64,000 nucleotides of DNA from Seiridium cupressi. Taxonomy: Eukaryota; Ascomycota; Sordariomycetes; Amphisphaeriales; Sporocadaceae. Position 1 is the stretch's first letter. Each line of letters starts with the position of its first letter. A program made the position numbers and the translations under genes. The stretch is taken from positions 62,001-126,000 of the forward strand of contig JARVKI010000115.1 of NCBI GenBank assembly GCA_036674765.1. Direction: 5' to 3'. The notes beneath the pieces are model-generated. The model worked only from the letters and a program-made list of their open reading frames with translations, was not told the DNA's origin and did no database searches. This document shows positions 11,101 to 21,801 of the stretch, piece after piece.

Positions 11101-12098
11101 GAGTCTCCTTCAGCCTGACGACCAAATTGAGGCGTTAAAGTATGGAGCAAACATGTCCAGGGGCAAGCCGAGGAAGTTATCGCAACCGATACCGACGTTA
11201 AAACGCTGTCACATTACTGACGAGGTCTGCTTGCGACCAGCTGCCTGTTGCCCCTCTGGTTGAGCCGGGCAGAACAACAGGCAGATGGTGGCGGAGACCT
11301 GTGCTTTAGCTAGAATGGGTCTGGAGTCTAACGATGCCAACATGGAAGCAGTTCATGACAAATGAATCATAACTATTCTTGAAATTATTATTATCCAATA
11401 GTGGCGTTTAGTCTTTGATATCTTACCTTCAGTCTTGCGAGGATGACATTTTCCCCATGAGAATAATCCCAAGGTGGCTTCTCAAGGATATGATCGTTGA
11501 GGCGAGTGGACTATCGCGCGCTATAACTTGTATGTCATCTAGAGGCATCCAATCCACACGAACTAGTTATCAGCTTGCAAAAGATAACGGGAATGAATAG
11601 CATATTAGATGTAAGGTCAAATTTTTGAGAACATATAGGTATAGGTGTGTTGAGTAATCAAACATTTGTGAAATTCTCGTCAATTATAACCCAATCTTTG
11701 ACTTTGTCCGACTTCATACCACCACTCATTCAGAATAATCTCTATTTCAGAACATGGATTTTGTACCATTTCCAGTAGTTGATTCACATAAGGTACCTAT
11801 GCTTACAACGTAACCTACCTCACAGCAGTGAAATTGGGATCCACGGGGTTAGCAGCAACAATGTACTTATCCGAGGATTGCATATAACCAGGAAAGCAAC
11901 GCGCTACGCGTATGCAACCTCTCGGAATTTAGCTCTATCGACTCCTTACTTAGCTCCTGCAGTTAGTCCTACGAAGTGCCTTTGTTTTAGACTGGACATG
12001 ACCGCCTCTACTATTTGATAGTGTCTGAATAGGCCGAGCCGTGTCTAGGGATTGACTTCTAATACTTGAGAAGTCATGAGGCTCCTTTGGAGAATACA
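11101..12098. other. intergenic region
   Basis: About 1 kb holds the TMA46 3' region and the upstream region of the AT-hook gene. It is AT-richer than the flanking coding DNA (11350-11760) and has only short frames. No RNA gene or repeat is apparent. Confidence 0.55.
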
Positions 12099-13269
12099 AT
12101 GGATACAGTGCAATCAGGCGACTATGAGATGATATTCGACGCTGGAGGTATGGAAGATGGGGGATGGGAGATGTCGCTTGACGAGTATTCCGATGACCAT
12201 GCAGGAACGGACGGGGATGGGACCACGGGGCCGGTGCCAGAGCCAACAGTCTTGTCGAACGTTTTGCACCCGAATAATGGGCAGTCAACCAAGGATTCAA
12301 GCCGAATAACGTCACATGCAACCAGGTTCCCAATATCTCATAGTCTCACCACACCTGTTCAATCACCGCCTGGGATGTCACCATTCATGGCGGAAACCAA
12401 CATGGATCGCAAGCGTCTAAGAACCAGACCGGATCCTAAACCAATCCCAGCCGAAGTCTCCGAGGCAATTGCCCTCATGGATCAGGAAATCCGCGATCAC
12501 CACGAAGGCCCGCCCAAGAAACGAGGTCGTGGGAGACCCAAAGGATGGAGGAAAGGTAAGTCGTCGACCAAACGCTCCAGGGTGGCCCGACCTGACACTC
12601 GAAACAGGACAGGCAGCTACGGCAACAGCAGCAAGCAAATCTGGAAGTGGCACGCCATCGGCAGGGAACGGGAATGGCACCGCTATCAAGAAACGCGGCC
12701 GCCCCAGCAAGATACCAGCCTTGTCAATGCGGGCGATATATCTGAAAAGCGAGCCCAATTACATCCCCTTTGGCTGCGAATGGTTCGATCCAGACGAATT
12801 CCCTGAGAGCGGAGGCAAATGCCTGGCCGAGCTTCACAATCTGGAGACGCTACGCAGGCATATCTACCTCGTCCACGGCCACGAGGGTCCGATCAGCTGC
12901 AAATGGGGCAAGTGCGCAGAGCAGGATGACCCAGAGGAGTTCGACTGGCGGGGGTGGCTCCGTCATATTAAGAATCATTTGGTATCTTACGCTTGGCACA
13001 CGGGTGACGGGATCCGGAATCGAGGCATCGACACAACCAAGAAGGACGACCCAGAGAAGCTCCCGGACTATCTCTTCCGGGATGGCGAACAGATTACGCC
13101 CAGTGTCAGGGACCAGCACTTCGAGGACACAGCGGGGATGCTAGAACGTAGGAGAAAATTGCGAGAGATTCGTTTGCAGGCAGAGGAGAATGCGCCTACG
13201 GAACGGGAGTTCAAGTTGCAGCTGCTTGGTAAGCAGGTGCCACCAAGACTGAAGCGCAAGGAGACATGA
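12099..13269 (+). CDS. AT-hook and C2H2-type zinc-finger DNA-binding protein, 372 aa
   Basis: Exons 12099-12555 and 12608-13269 join at phase 1 over a 52 nt intron. The intron falls between two AT-hooks: KKRGRGRPKGWRKG (residues about 139-152) and KKRGRPSK (about 180-187). Two widely spaced C2H2-like fingers follow: C209-x14-C224-x12-H237-x4-H242 and C250-x4-C255-x16-H272-x3-H276. The N-terminal 130 residues are acidic, Ser/Thr/Pro-rich and probably disordered; the C-terminus is basic and helical (LERRRKLREIRLQAEE). AT-hooks bind the minor groove of AT-rich DNA, so a nuclear chromatin or transcription role is likely, but I do not recognise a characterised orthologue. The start is the first in-frame ATG. 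Confidence 0.75.
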
Positions 13270-14959
13270 TTATATTGCGATGGTTGAAGTGGCATTTTGG
13301 TTTGGTACCGGGATGAATCGGTGTCCAGGGAGCATGAGGATTAGAAAGGCATATTTGCCTGTGTCATTACTTGGAAGCTGTGATAGAAGCATTTGTGCCC
13401 ACTATGTCTGGACCTTGGTAACGCATGTGGGAAATCAAGGGTACCAGTTAGACCAAGGGGCTCTTGGAGCAGTATCTTCGAGCCAGTTTACAAAAGTACA
13501 TGTATTCAGCCAGTTTCACGCCATTGGAATACACATATACTACTACTCCTCGCAATATAGAAACCAGCCAGTATTGGCTTACCTCAACATGTGGTTGAGG
13601 CGAGCTACTGTGTCCAGCCTTCATGCCGTACGTTCTGTATCACGAATAGACTGCGCTGACGAGAATGAATCGAGTTGTATCAAGTCCGTCTATCGCTTCC
13701 CCACAACTTGGGCCTTTCTGGGCTGGGCTAGGCCATCTGGGGAAAGGGTTCAAGGTTTTGGCGCCATGCGGCTACACAGGCCAAACACTGGTGTCAGTTG
13801 ACCTGATTTGTCTTGAGGTTATTATTGTAGTTGCAAGTATAAATTTGGCAAGAGAAACACGCTCGAATGGCTCACCTTCATTTCAGGCAGATGTGATGCC
13901 TTCGATGCTTGCATTATGTCAATTCGCATTCATGATAGAGTCCATCCCTATTGGTTTAAAATCCTGGGAGTCTTTGGAATCCAATTGAAGTATGTTTTGT
14001 TTACAGTCTGATGGGATAAATGTGCCGCATGAGGAGCCAGTTGCGTAGCGCGGCGTACAGCAGAAGTATCCCGCAAGTCGTGCATGAACTGTCTAGTAAT
14101 GATTGGGGAAGACGCCGCAGTTAGTGGAAGCTTCAAGTGAGGCCAACTTTCAGGGGGGGTCGGTCCTACGGCCAGGGGCATTGCCCAGCAGAGAAGCTGA
14201 TGCATAAGGTTGTGGCTCGAGATCCTGCGCCCTGCCTCTAGATCCAGGGCGGCGTTTGCTTCGTGTTGCTAACGGATTGGTATGGATCCATGATTGATAA
14301 TAACAGCATGAGCACGACTGACGTGTGAAACAGGCAGGAGTGGTGCCGCTGTGGAGAAGCCGATGATAGCGCTGACCCGTGCTGGACTGTGTCCGCCAGG
14401 CAACCAAGGCTGTGAGTTTTCGGGAAGCGGCTGCTTTGATGGGCATCGATCCAGGACCCAGCGCAGTTCTGCAGGTTCGAATGCATTAGGCCCTGTTCTC
14501 TCGGACCACCGTCGACAACTTTTCTGCACTTGACTTCTCCCTTCCCACCCCAACTGCGTGGAAGAACATCACGGCTGCTTCAGACCTGGCCGGCTGGCAC
14601 GTTCCCCCAAGACTGCTCTAGCCCGGGTGTCCTCTCGCGTAGCCCCTCTATTGTTCCCCCCTAAGCAACTTCCGGAGTACCCGGCGAGTACCTAAGCCCA
14701 CGACAAGCGCGCCGCGACGACTCAGACCTCGCAGAAAAGACAGAAAAGGGGAAAGCCCCGGAGCCTGCCACCGCATCCGCCCATCGCTGCCCCGTCCAGA
14801 TTGGTTCGCCAACCAGTGACCGACGCGAGTGGAATGGGAAGAGGCGAGCTACCGGCCTGAGGCACCGAAATACTACTATTACCAAGCAGGTCAAGCACCA
14901 CAAAGGGAGGCCAAGCCTTTGCCAGCGCGACCAGGCCATTCAGGAGCCATTGATCGACC
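13270..14959. other. intergenic region and probable long kinase leader
   Basis: In these 1.7 kb I see no gene. The last ~450 bases before 14960 are GC- and pyrimidine-rich and likely hold the promoter and 5' leader of the kinase gene. Frames of up to 173 codons on either strand lack recognisable content. Confidence 0.5.
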
Positions 14960-17145
14960 ATGGGGTCCTCATCGGCTGCTAACTCCAGTCGTCCCTCCTC
15001 GCCGACGCAACCTCCTCCACTAGAGCCTCCGATCAACCACCCTCTGGCCCTGTCCCATCAAAACCATCAACCTGTCGCCAACACCGCCCGTCGCTTCAGT
15101 CATTTGAGGATCAGACAGAGACTGGCAACATGGCATGCGCATGACCTCACACCCACCTCCACCGACACTGATGAGAATACGATGCCGTCCGTACAGTCGC
15201 CGAAAGGCAACTTCAACCAGAAGCTGAAGAATTTCTTCAAGATCAACAATGATTCAAAGTCCTCTCATTCCTCCGAAAGGGGCCAGGATGGTGCATCATT
15301 GAAGAACAATGACAGCAAGAGCAAGGGAAACCGGAATACAAAGTTCTTTGCCACTGTCGGACGTCTCAGGTCGACGACCACCGCCAGCGAGGGCAATCCC
15401 CTCGACGAGGCTATGAGTCCGACCGCACATGCCAATCCTTACTACGCTCTACAGGGCCAGCCCGTCCTCCAGCATCACAACGACGGCACGATACCGCCAA
15501 GCCCTCCCGACACCCCGACTTTAAAAATCTCTGGGCCCGACGGCTCAAAACCCCACGCTACCAATGGCACGAAAGAAGAGCTGGCGAGAAAACTCCGGAA
15601 GGTGGCGAGCGCGCCGAACGCCCACGGCCTCTTCTCGAAAGGGAAAGGCAGCGGCGAGCGGCCTGCTACTGCTGAGCTTGGAAAGGAGCCCCTAGCTCTG
15701 AGCCCGGAATCTGCTGCCGTGAGCTTGGTAGACAAAACTGGTGCCTCCGATCCTGGAAGCCTCGCCTTGCCTGATAAGGACGGGCTGGGTGCTTTGCCTT
15801 CTCCGGGTCGGAGTCCACTGGCATTCCGCAGAACCTACAGCTCAAACTCCATCAAGGTTCGCACTGTTGAAGTTGGGCCCTCTAGTTTCGACAAGATCAA
15901 GCTCATTGGAAAGGGTGATGTGGGCAAGGTATATCTTGTGAGGGAGAAGAAGAGCTCGCGGTTATACGCTATGAAGGGTAAGTGCAACACCAGCTTTGAC
16001 CCCCAGTTTTTTAATTATTATGCTGATTTGGTGCAGTGTTGAGCAAGAAGGAAATGATCAAGCGCAACAAGATCAAGAGAGCCCTTGCCGAGCAAGAAAT
16101 TTTGGCAACTAGCAACCACCCCTTCATTGTCACACTCTATCACTCGTTTCAGTCCGAGGATTATCTCTACCTATGTATGGAATACTGCAGTGGCGGTGAG
16201 TTCTTCAGGGCGTTACAGACTCGTCCTGGCAAATGCATCCCCGAGGATGATGCGCGCTTCTATGCGGCCGAGGTCACTGCTGCGTTGGAATATCTGCATT
16301 TGATGGGCTTCATTTACCGGGATCTGAAGCCCGAGAATATCCTGCTCCATCAATCTGGCCACATCATGTTGTCAGACTTTGATCTCTCGAAGCAGTCGGA
16401 TCCCGGTGGCAAGCCAATCATGATTATGGGTGGAAAGGGAAACTCATCATCCCTGCCAGCGATTGATACGAAATCTTGCATCAACAACTTCCGGACCAAC
16501 TCATTTGTGGGTACTGAAGAGTACATCGCTCCAGAAGTCATCAAAGGTAGTGGCCATACGAGCGCTGTGGACTGGTGGACGCTTGGAATCCTCATCTACG
16601 AAATGCTTTATGGAACGACTCCCTTTAAGGGAAAGAATCGCAATGCAACATTTGCGAATATCCTTCGGGAAGAAATTCCCTTCCCTGAGCATACCGGTGC
16701 TCCCCAGATCTCCAAGTAAGTCGGCAAAGAAATTGAATGTGAGCTCTCTGCTAATTTGGGTAGTTTATGTAAATCCCTGATTCGAAAGCTTTTGATCAAG
16801 GACGAGACCCGACGACTTGGGTCCCGTGCCGGTGCTTCGGATATCAAGGCACATCCCTTCTTCCGTACAACGCAATGGGCTCTCATTCGTCACATGGCTC
16901 CACCTATCGTACCTAACGCCAGTAAGGACAATGAAACTATCAATTTCAGAAACGTGAAGGAAAGTTACAGTGTCGATATCAGTGGAACCAAGCCCCAGAA
17001 TCTCAAGGGCGTACCCCTGGATAGTGGACTTGCGACACCGGGTAACGAGATCGTGGACCCCTTTGAGGAGTTCAACAGTGTAACATTACACCATGATGGT
17101 GATGACCACTACGATAGCCAAAGTTCGATAGAGCCAGTTCGGTAG
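14960..17145 (+). CDS. nrc-2: AGC-type serine/threonine kinase, NRC-2/Fpk1 family
   Basis: Exons 14960-15977, 16037-16715 and 16764-17145 (phases 1 and 2) give 692 aa. The second in-frame ATG at 15182 ([19 protein letters not shown]) looks more like the family start and would give 618 aa. Numbering here follows the longer form. A Ser/Thr-rich regulatory region precedes the kinase: glycine loop [11 protein letters not shown] (317-327), catalytic-site Lys339 in [12 protein letters not shown] (433-440) and APE (504-506). The metal-binding motif reads DFD (453-455) instead of DFG, and about 40 extra residues separate it from the [11 protein letters not shown] segment. DFD plus this insertion is typical of NRC-2/Fpk1 and the related plant AGCVIII kinases. 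Yeast Fpk1 phosphorylates lipid flippases; Neurospora NRC-2 restrains conidiation. Plasma-membrane-linked signalling is expected. Confidence 0.9.
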
Positions 17146-18368
17146 AGAAACCGGACTGAAAGAGGCAGTTGGGCGGAAATGAAGTTCTACTGGCGGGTAA
17201 ACGGCAACGCATAGTCACGCTGAGAGCGCTATTCATGGTAGCGCACATATGGTGCGCTTTGCACGGCTTCTCTCACTCAGCGATGGAGCCCTTCTGCACC
17301 ACGGCAGCATCCATGTCCACCTTGTCACAGCACCATTATTCCGTAAGTCTATACTCCAGCAGACTGTATTTCACCTCAAAAACATTGAACACGAATCTCT
17401 ACGCGTTTGAAGCATTATACTTCTATCACTCCTTTTGCGAGTGCACTGTAACATGGGGGATACCTCGAATACAATGCACTGAGGGTTGGTTGCAAATGGG
17501 CAAAGAAGCGTGCATTGTGCATAGTCATATCACCGGCGTTTACTGCTCCAGGGTTTGAGGAGTTTGAGGACAATATTCTGCTACTTGTACAAGGGAAAAG
17601 AGAGTCACGGGTATCTTGAAGAGATAAATCTATTCAAATTAAGCTCATGTCCGAATAGCCTACTGTGACAACGATCTCGGGCCGTTTACTGCACAAATAT
17701 ACCTTGGAAAGGTTTGCAACGTTCCTGGTTCCCGATAAACCCTCGCACAGATACATTAGCGCCGCGAGCCGTGAAAGGCCTCCACGAGTGGCCAAAGCTG
17801 GAAATTGTGATTTCAGTAGCGGGTTCGCCGAAAGCTTGTTGGGCCCGAACGATGCGAAATCATGCGGAAGAATATTCAAAATTCTTCGTGCGTTCTACGG
17901 TATTTCCATATTCATCGATGGTGCAACGCCCAAACTTGAGGTCTAACTGTGGTTCAAAATGGCTGGAATATGTCAAAGCACTGGCTGTAGCGTGAAATCC
18001 ACTGGACTATTGTATTATCGTAGCTGGCAGATTTGTAGATGCCAATTAAATAACTGAGTGCGCAACATTCGAGAGATGTCTCTTTCCGTCTGATACCCAA
18101 AGACATTGGATTCGCACTGGCATATCCGATCCCCACTAACCAGTCATCTTCGAGCCAGAGTTGGACTTCCAAAATGATTACATTCAAAGATTGTCTGGCT
18201 GCATATCCACACAGGACTGTCAAGGAAACTCAATACTAAAGCCATCGGGTCAAGCGGCATGAGCAATGTGTAGGCTTGCGTTGATGGAATAAGATATTCG
18301 AAGTGTTCCTCTGATGAAAATAGGCTACTTCACATCTTGGTCTTTTCTGCAACACACCCCCTCGCATC
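17146..18368. other. intergenic region
   Basis: About 1.2 kb lies between the kinase and the small secreted protein. The first few hundred bases are probably kinase 3' untranslated sequence. Only short frames are present, none with recognisable content. Confidence 0.55.
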
Positions 18369-18968
18369 ATGTATATCAAACTTTCCTTCCTCTCATTCCT
18401 CTCCATCTTCTTCCTCCTGGGCTCCGTACCAGCGCTTCCCGCCCCAGGAGTCGTCGAAGCCACTGGTGTGATTGTGAATGGTGTCGGGTCACACAATGGA
18501 GAGAACGCCATCGGGGACATGGCCATCAGAGATGATAAGGAGCATGAACAGGACCGACTCGTCGATGGAATGTCATCTGAGTCTAGCGATGGTGCTGTGA
18601 CGATCCAGCCTCTCAAGATATCAGGCGATTACAAGGGCTTTCATACCGATATCGAGGTCCACAAGGACGGTGCTGTTGCTGGCGGTGGTGAGTACTTCAC
18701 CCCTGAGTTTCCCTCGAAGCTTTTCTTCCTTTTAATTACACATAATATCTTCAATAAGCTCATAAAACCAACAGGTGGCGGGAACAGTAGTGGTGGGAGC
18801 AGCAGTGGCGGTGGGAGCAGTAATGGCTCCGATGGTCTGGGTGCTGTTGCTGGTGGTTCTGGGGCAGCAGTTGGTCATAAAGCACATAAGGGTAGTTCTA
18901 GATGCCTGCTACCTGAGACCGCGGTTATGGCTTTGTTATTGGGCCTTATTGGGTTGGTGAGAATCTAA
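18369..18968 (+). CDS. small secreted Ser/Gly-rich protein, probably GPI-anchored
   Basis: The start carries a clear signal peptide (MYIKLSFLSFLSIFFLLGSV, likely cut near ALPAP). The mature part is acidic, then a Gly/Ser repeat tract (GGNSSGGSSSGGGSS) leads to a C-terminal hydrophobic stretch (ETAVMALLLGLIGLVRI) that resembles a GPI-attachment signal. An intron at 18688-18774 (GTGAGT to CAG, 87 nt, phase 1) is very likely: its translation is hydrophobic and breaks the Gly/Ser tract. Splicing gives 170 aa (exons 18369-18687 and 18775-18968). Because the intron length is a multiple of three with no stop, the unspliced form (199 aa) is also open. A cell-wall or surface role is inferred. No family recognised. 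Confidence 0.68.
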   Translation: MYIKLSFLSFLSIFFLLGSVPALPAPGVVEATGVIVNGVGSHNGENAIGDMAIRDDKEHEQDRLVDGMSSESSDGAVTIQPLKISGDYKGFHTDIEVHKDGAVAGGGEYFTPEFPSKLFFLLITHNIFNKLIKPTGGGNSSGGSSSGGGSSNGSDGLGAVAGGSGAAVGHKAHKGSSRCLLPETAVMALLLGLIGLVRI

Positions 18969-19674
18969 GAATGGTGCACAGACTACGCGAAGGAGGTTAG
19001 TTCGACGGTTTTCTGTGGCAAGGCATAGCAAAGATCGATCCAGGGTTCGGTGTTATCAAGTTCTGCCTGGTGGTGACAACGATATTTTCTGCCTAAGAGT
19101 GCGCACAGTCATGTATAGCATCTCCTAGGAAGACACATCAGTAATATTCTGGAAATAAGATTTGCACTAAGGAGATAAATGCCTTCCTTCTCTGCATATT
19201 CCATTTGCCATTTATTCTCATACATCCAGTATGCCGCCGAGGAAATGGGGCAATCGAGTGTCTTTGTTTGGTTTAAGTATACCAGGCCAAAGGCCCGAGA
19301 AAAGAAAGTAATAGAGCGATATCTCTTCTACGACACGCTGCTTTACCCGACTTGCGGTGAGTCTTCATTTGCATACCTTCAGGTTTGTTCTTGAACAGTA
19401 CGAAGCCTGACAAGGTAGTGATCTCAATTATCTTTGATAATGGAGAGGTACCTAAGGCTTGTGCGATAGGCATCAAACTTCTCACTGTTGTTTCCTTATG
19501 AGGCGGGTATAACTACCTTTTACTCAATCCATTCTTATGAACTGGACATTTTTTGGCTTTGAATTTCCTATCACTTACTTCGAGAATCATTTGGCAAACC
19601 ACTACTCTTCTAGTACTCCTTTAGTTGCTCATTCCCTCCTGATTCGACCACTTTGAGCTCTTTGTGCTGTCATC
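18969..19674. other. intergenic region
   Basis: About 700 bases contain no gene I can support. The last ~100 bases before 19675 are CT-rich (cattccctcctgattcgacc), as in a fungal leader. Confidence 0.55.
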
Positions 19675-21246
19675 ATGGCACGCAAAAGGGTCACCTTTCT
19701 CAACCGCGACAATGATCGCGATGACGACTATCAAGACTCAAGCAAGTCGGCTCATGATTCAAAATCCAAGGCCCCAAAAACGACCCGTCGTATCCGTCTG
19801 GGGGACAATGCTGACGCACGGAGACTCTTTCAAGATGACGATGACACTCCACTAATTGACAAGATCTTGGAGACTTACAAGCCCCGCCCATGGATTCTCA
19901 CCTCGTCCGTGAGGTCTTTGAGAACACTATTGCGCACCTGTACCCTTGACACGATCCCCTCCCACCTTGGCTTTTACAAGGAAGCTGTCAAACAGCTTGA
20001 TTCAGCAGCTGCAACTGGGAATGCCCTGAATTGGGCTCCGGGGACTGACTATAAAGCCAAGTTACCGTCGTACGTCGAAATGGAGGCCATCAGAATTGTG
20101 GGGGGAATCACGGAGGGTCTTGGGAAGATGCCTTCTTTGGTGATGGGACGAGTGGTGGATGCAAGGCTCGACTTCCTAGTGGAGGATCCCGCCAACAGAC
20201 GTACGCCAGTAGACCCCTTCTGGATCACGCGAGCTGAGAGAGACTACCCGGCAATCAAAAAGCGCAGCCGAGCCAGTCAGTCTTTGCCGAAGCGAGCAAC
20301 TAGTGTTTTCGACGACTCCTTTACTGAGGGCCCTGCAACGTACCGAGCATCCAGACATGACCTACCTCAAGCTCAAGAGGAAGAGGATGAGGAGCTCAAC
20401 GACTGCGACGTTCAACATGATGATCCATACGACCTTCCCTTCAGTGACGATGAACGACTGCCCACTACCAAGTCTCGACGCAACCCTCCACGAACAGCTA
20501 CAAAGACGCGAGACATGGCCATGGTGGATAACGATGACTCGGGCTCGGTCATTGATGAGGAATCATACGAGAGCGAAGCCGGCCAGTTTGATGAAGAGCA
20601 TGTCACCAAGCTCGTTGAACAACTTTTCAACACTGAGACGTTCCACCTAGCCATCGAGGAGGTGTTCCGCAAAGTGGTCGATTTCGATGGTATCCAGGAC
20701 GGAGTAGTCAACGTTCTGATCAAAGACATAAAGCGTGAGATTATGACGCTGAACCACGAGTTCCTAAACGCAGAGAAGCGTCTGGCTGAGAACACGGACA
20801 TTCTCCGCGACGAGCTCGTGGCGGAGAACGCCAAATTGCGCTCTGAGATCGAACGTCTCAGACGACAGGTCCAGACTATAGAGAAGCATGCGTCCGCTGT
20901 TGACCCAACTCCGAGCAAACGACGTTCTGGTGTCTCTCCCATACTCCCTCCCCGACCCAGAGCGACGTTGCTCAGCATTGCTAGCCCGTCCCCCGACGCC
21001 ACCCAACCAACCCGCCCCCTTGGTTTAGGGTTTGTCCACCGTCGTACATCTGTATCACTGCCAAAAGATCTAGCTATCCAGCAAGAAGATACCGCAATGG
21101 GCGGAAGTGGCGCCCTGGATGAAAGCTCCTCACTCTCCCCCAGTTCTCATGAGCGTGGTGGTGAGAAGCGTCGCGCTCCGGAAAGTCCGGTGAGCGACAA
21201 CAAGAAGGCGCCCAAGATTCATCAGAAGATGAACATCAATGATTGA
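19675..21246 (+). CDS. uncharacterised 523 aa coiled-coil protein
   Basis: This is one uninterrupted frame from ATG to TGA. The N-terminus is very basic and charged (MARKRVTFLNRDNDRDDDYQ). Residues ~60-175 form a probably folded region with conserved-looking aromatic and proline positions (YKPRPWILTSSVRSLRTLL). The middle (~190-290) is disordered and acidic, and residues ~345-408 predict a strong coiled coil (MTLNHEFLNAEKRLAE, LRSEIERLRRQVQTIEKH). The tail is Ser/Pro-rich and ends in a basic KRRAPESP-type stretch that may be a nuclear signal. A scaffold, spindle or chromatin role would fit, but I do not recognise a family. The stop codon lies within a GATT tetranucleotide repeat (about 21238-21257). 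Confidence 0.72.
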   Translation: MARKRVTFLNRDNDRDDDYQDSSKSAHDSKSKAPKTTRRIRLGDNADARRLFQDDDDTPLIDKILETYKPRPWILTSSVRSLRTLLRTCTLDTIPSHLGFYKEAVKQLDSAAATGNALNWAPGTDYKAKLPSYVEMEAIRIVGGITEGLGKMPSLVMGRVVDARLDFLVEDPANRRTPVDPFWITRAERDYPAIKKRSRASQSLPKRATSVFDDSFTEGPATYRASRHDLPQAQEEEDEELNDCDVQHDDPYDLPFSDDERLPTTKSRRNPPRTATKTRDMAMVDNDDSGSVIDEESYESEAGQFDEEHVTKLVEQLFNTETFHLAIEEVFRKVVDFDGIQDGVVNVLIKDIKREIMTLNHEFLNAEKRLAENTDILRDELVAENAKLRSEIERLRRQVQTIEKHASAVDPTPSKRRSGVSPILPPRPRATLLSIASPSPDATQPTRPLGLGFVHRRTSVSLPKDLAIQQEDTAMGGSGALDESSSLSPSSHERGGEKRRAPESPVSDNKKAPKIHQKMNIND

Positions 21247-21258
21247 TTGATTGATTGA
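21236..21258. repeat. GATT tetranucleotide microsatellite spanning a stop codon
   Basis: Tandem gatt units (about five copies) overlap the end of the 523 aa gene, with the TGA inside the repeat. A change of one unit would shift the frame near the stop and alter only the last few residues. Confidence 0.8.
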
Positions 21259-21801
21259 GGGATCCAGGAATGAAAAACCCCATGTATTGTAGATGGTCTT
21301 TCGAGGATTTGAGTAAGTGTACAAGGAAAGGAGGCATTGGCAATCATTGGTGACTTACCATATTACTGTTGATATTGCTGAATAACAATAATGATGCTGG
21401 GATTCCGGAGTGGAGGTTTTCATGTAATGATGCTCGTTATATTTTCTGGTCATGGCAAGATTCATTAGAAAGCTCTACAGTAACCAGTAATAACAAGATT
21501 GATAATATCTGGCCGGCTGCTGGTGACACAATGTAATGAAATGAGTTGGCACAACAGTCAAAATGATCACCGAACAGCTCTCAGTGGAAGAAAATAAGGG
21601 TTCAAGAAGGAATTATTTTAACACGCTCATTTAGGTTGCGTGCATCTAATGCTCAACGCTATGTATACACAACAAACGCTTCGCTCGAGACACGATACAG
21701 GAAAACAACAGAAACAACACACTCCTACATGACGTGCTCCCTCAGAGCACTATGGTGATCCGTCCCTCGCCGACAGGTCTACATATTGCGTGTAGGTCCA
21801 T
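21247..21801. other. short intergenic region between convergent genes
   Basis: About 550 AT-rich bases between two 3' ends. It probably holds both terminator regions. No gene seen. Confidence 0.55.
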
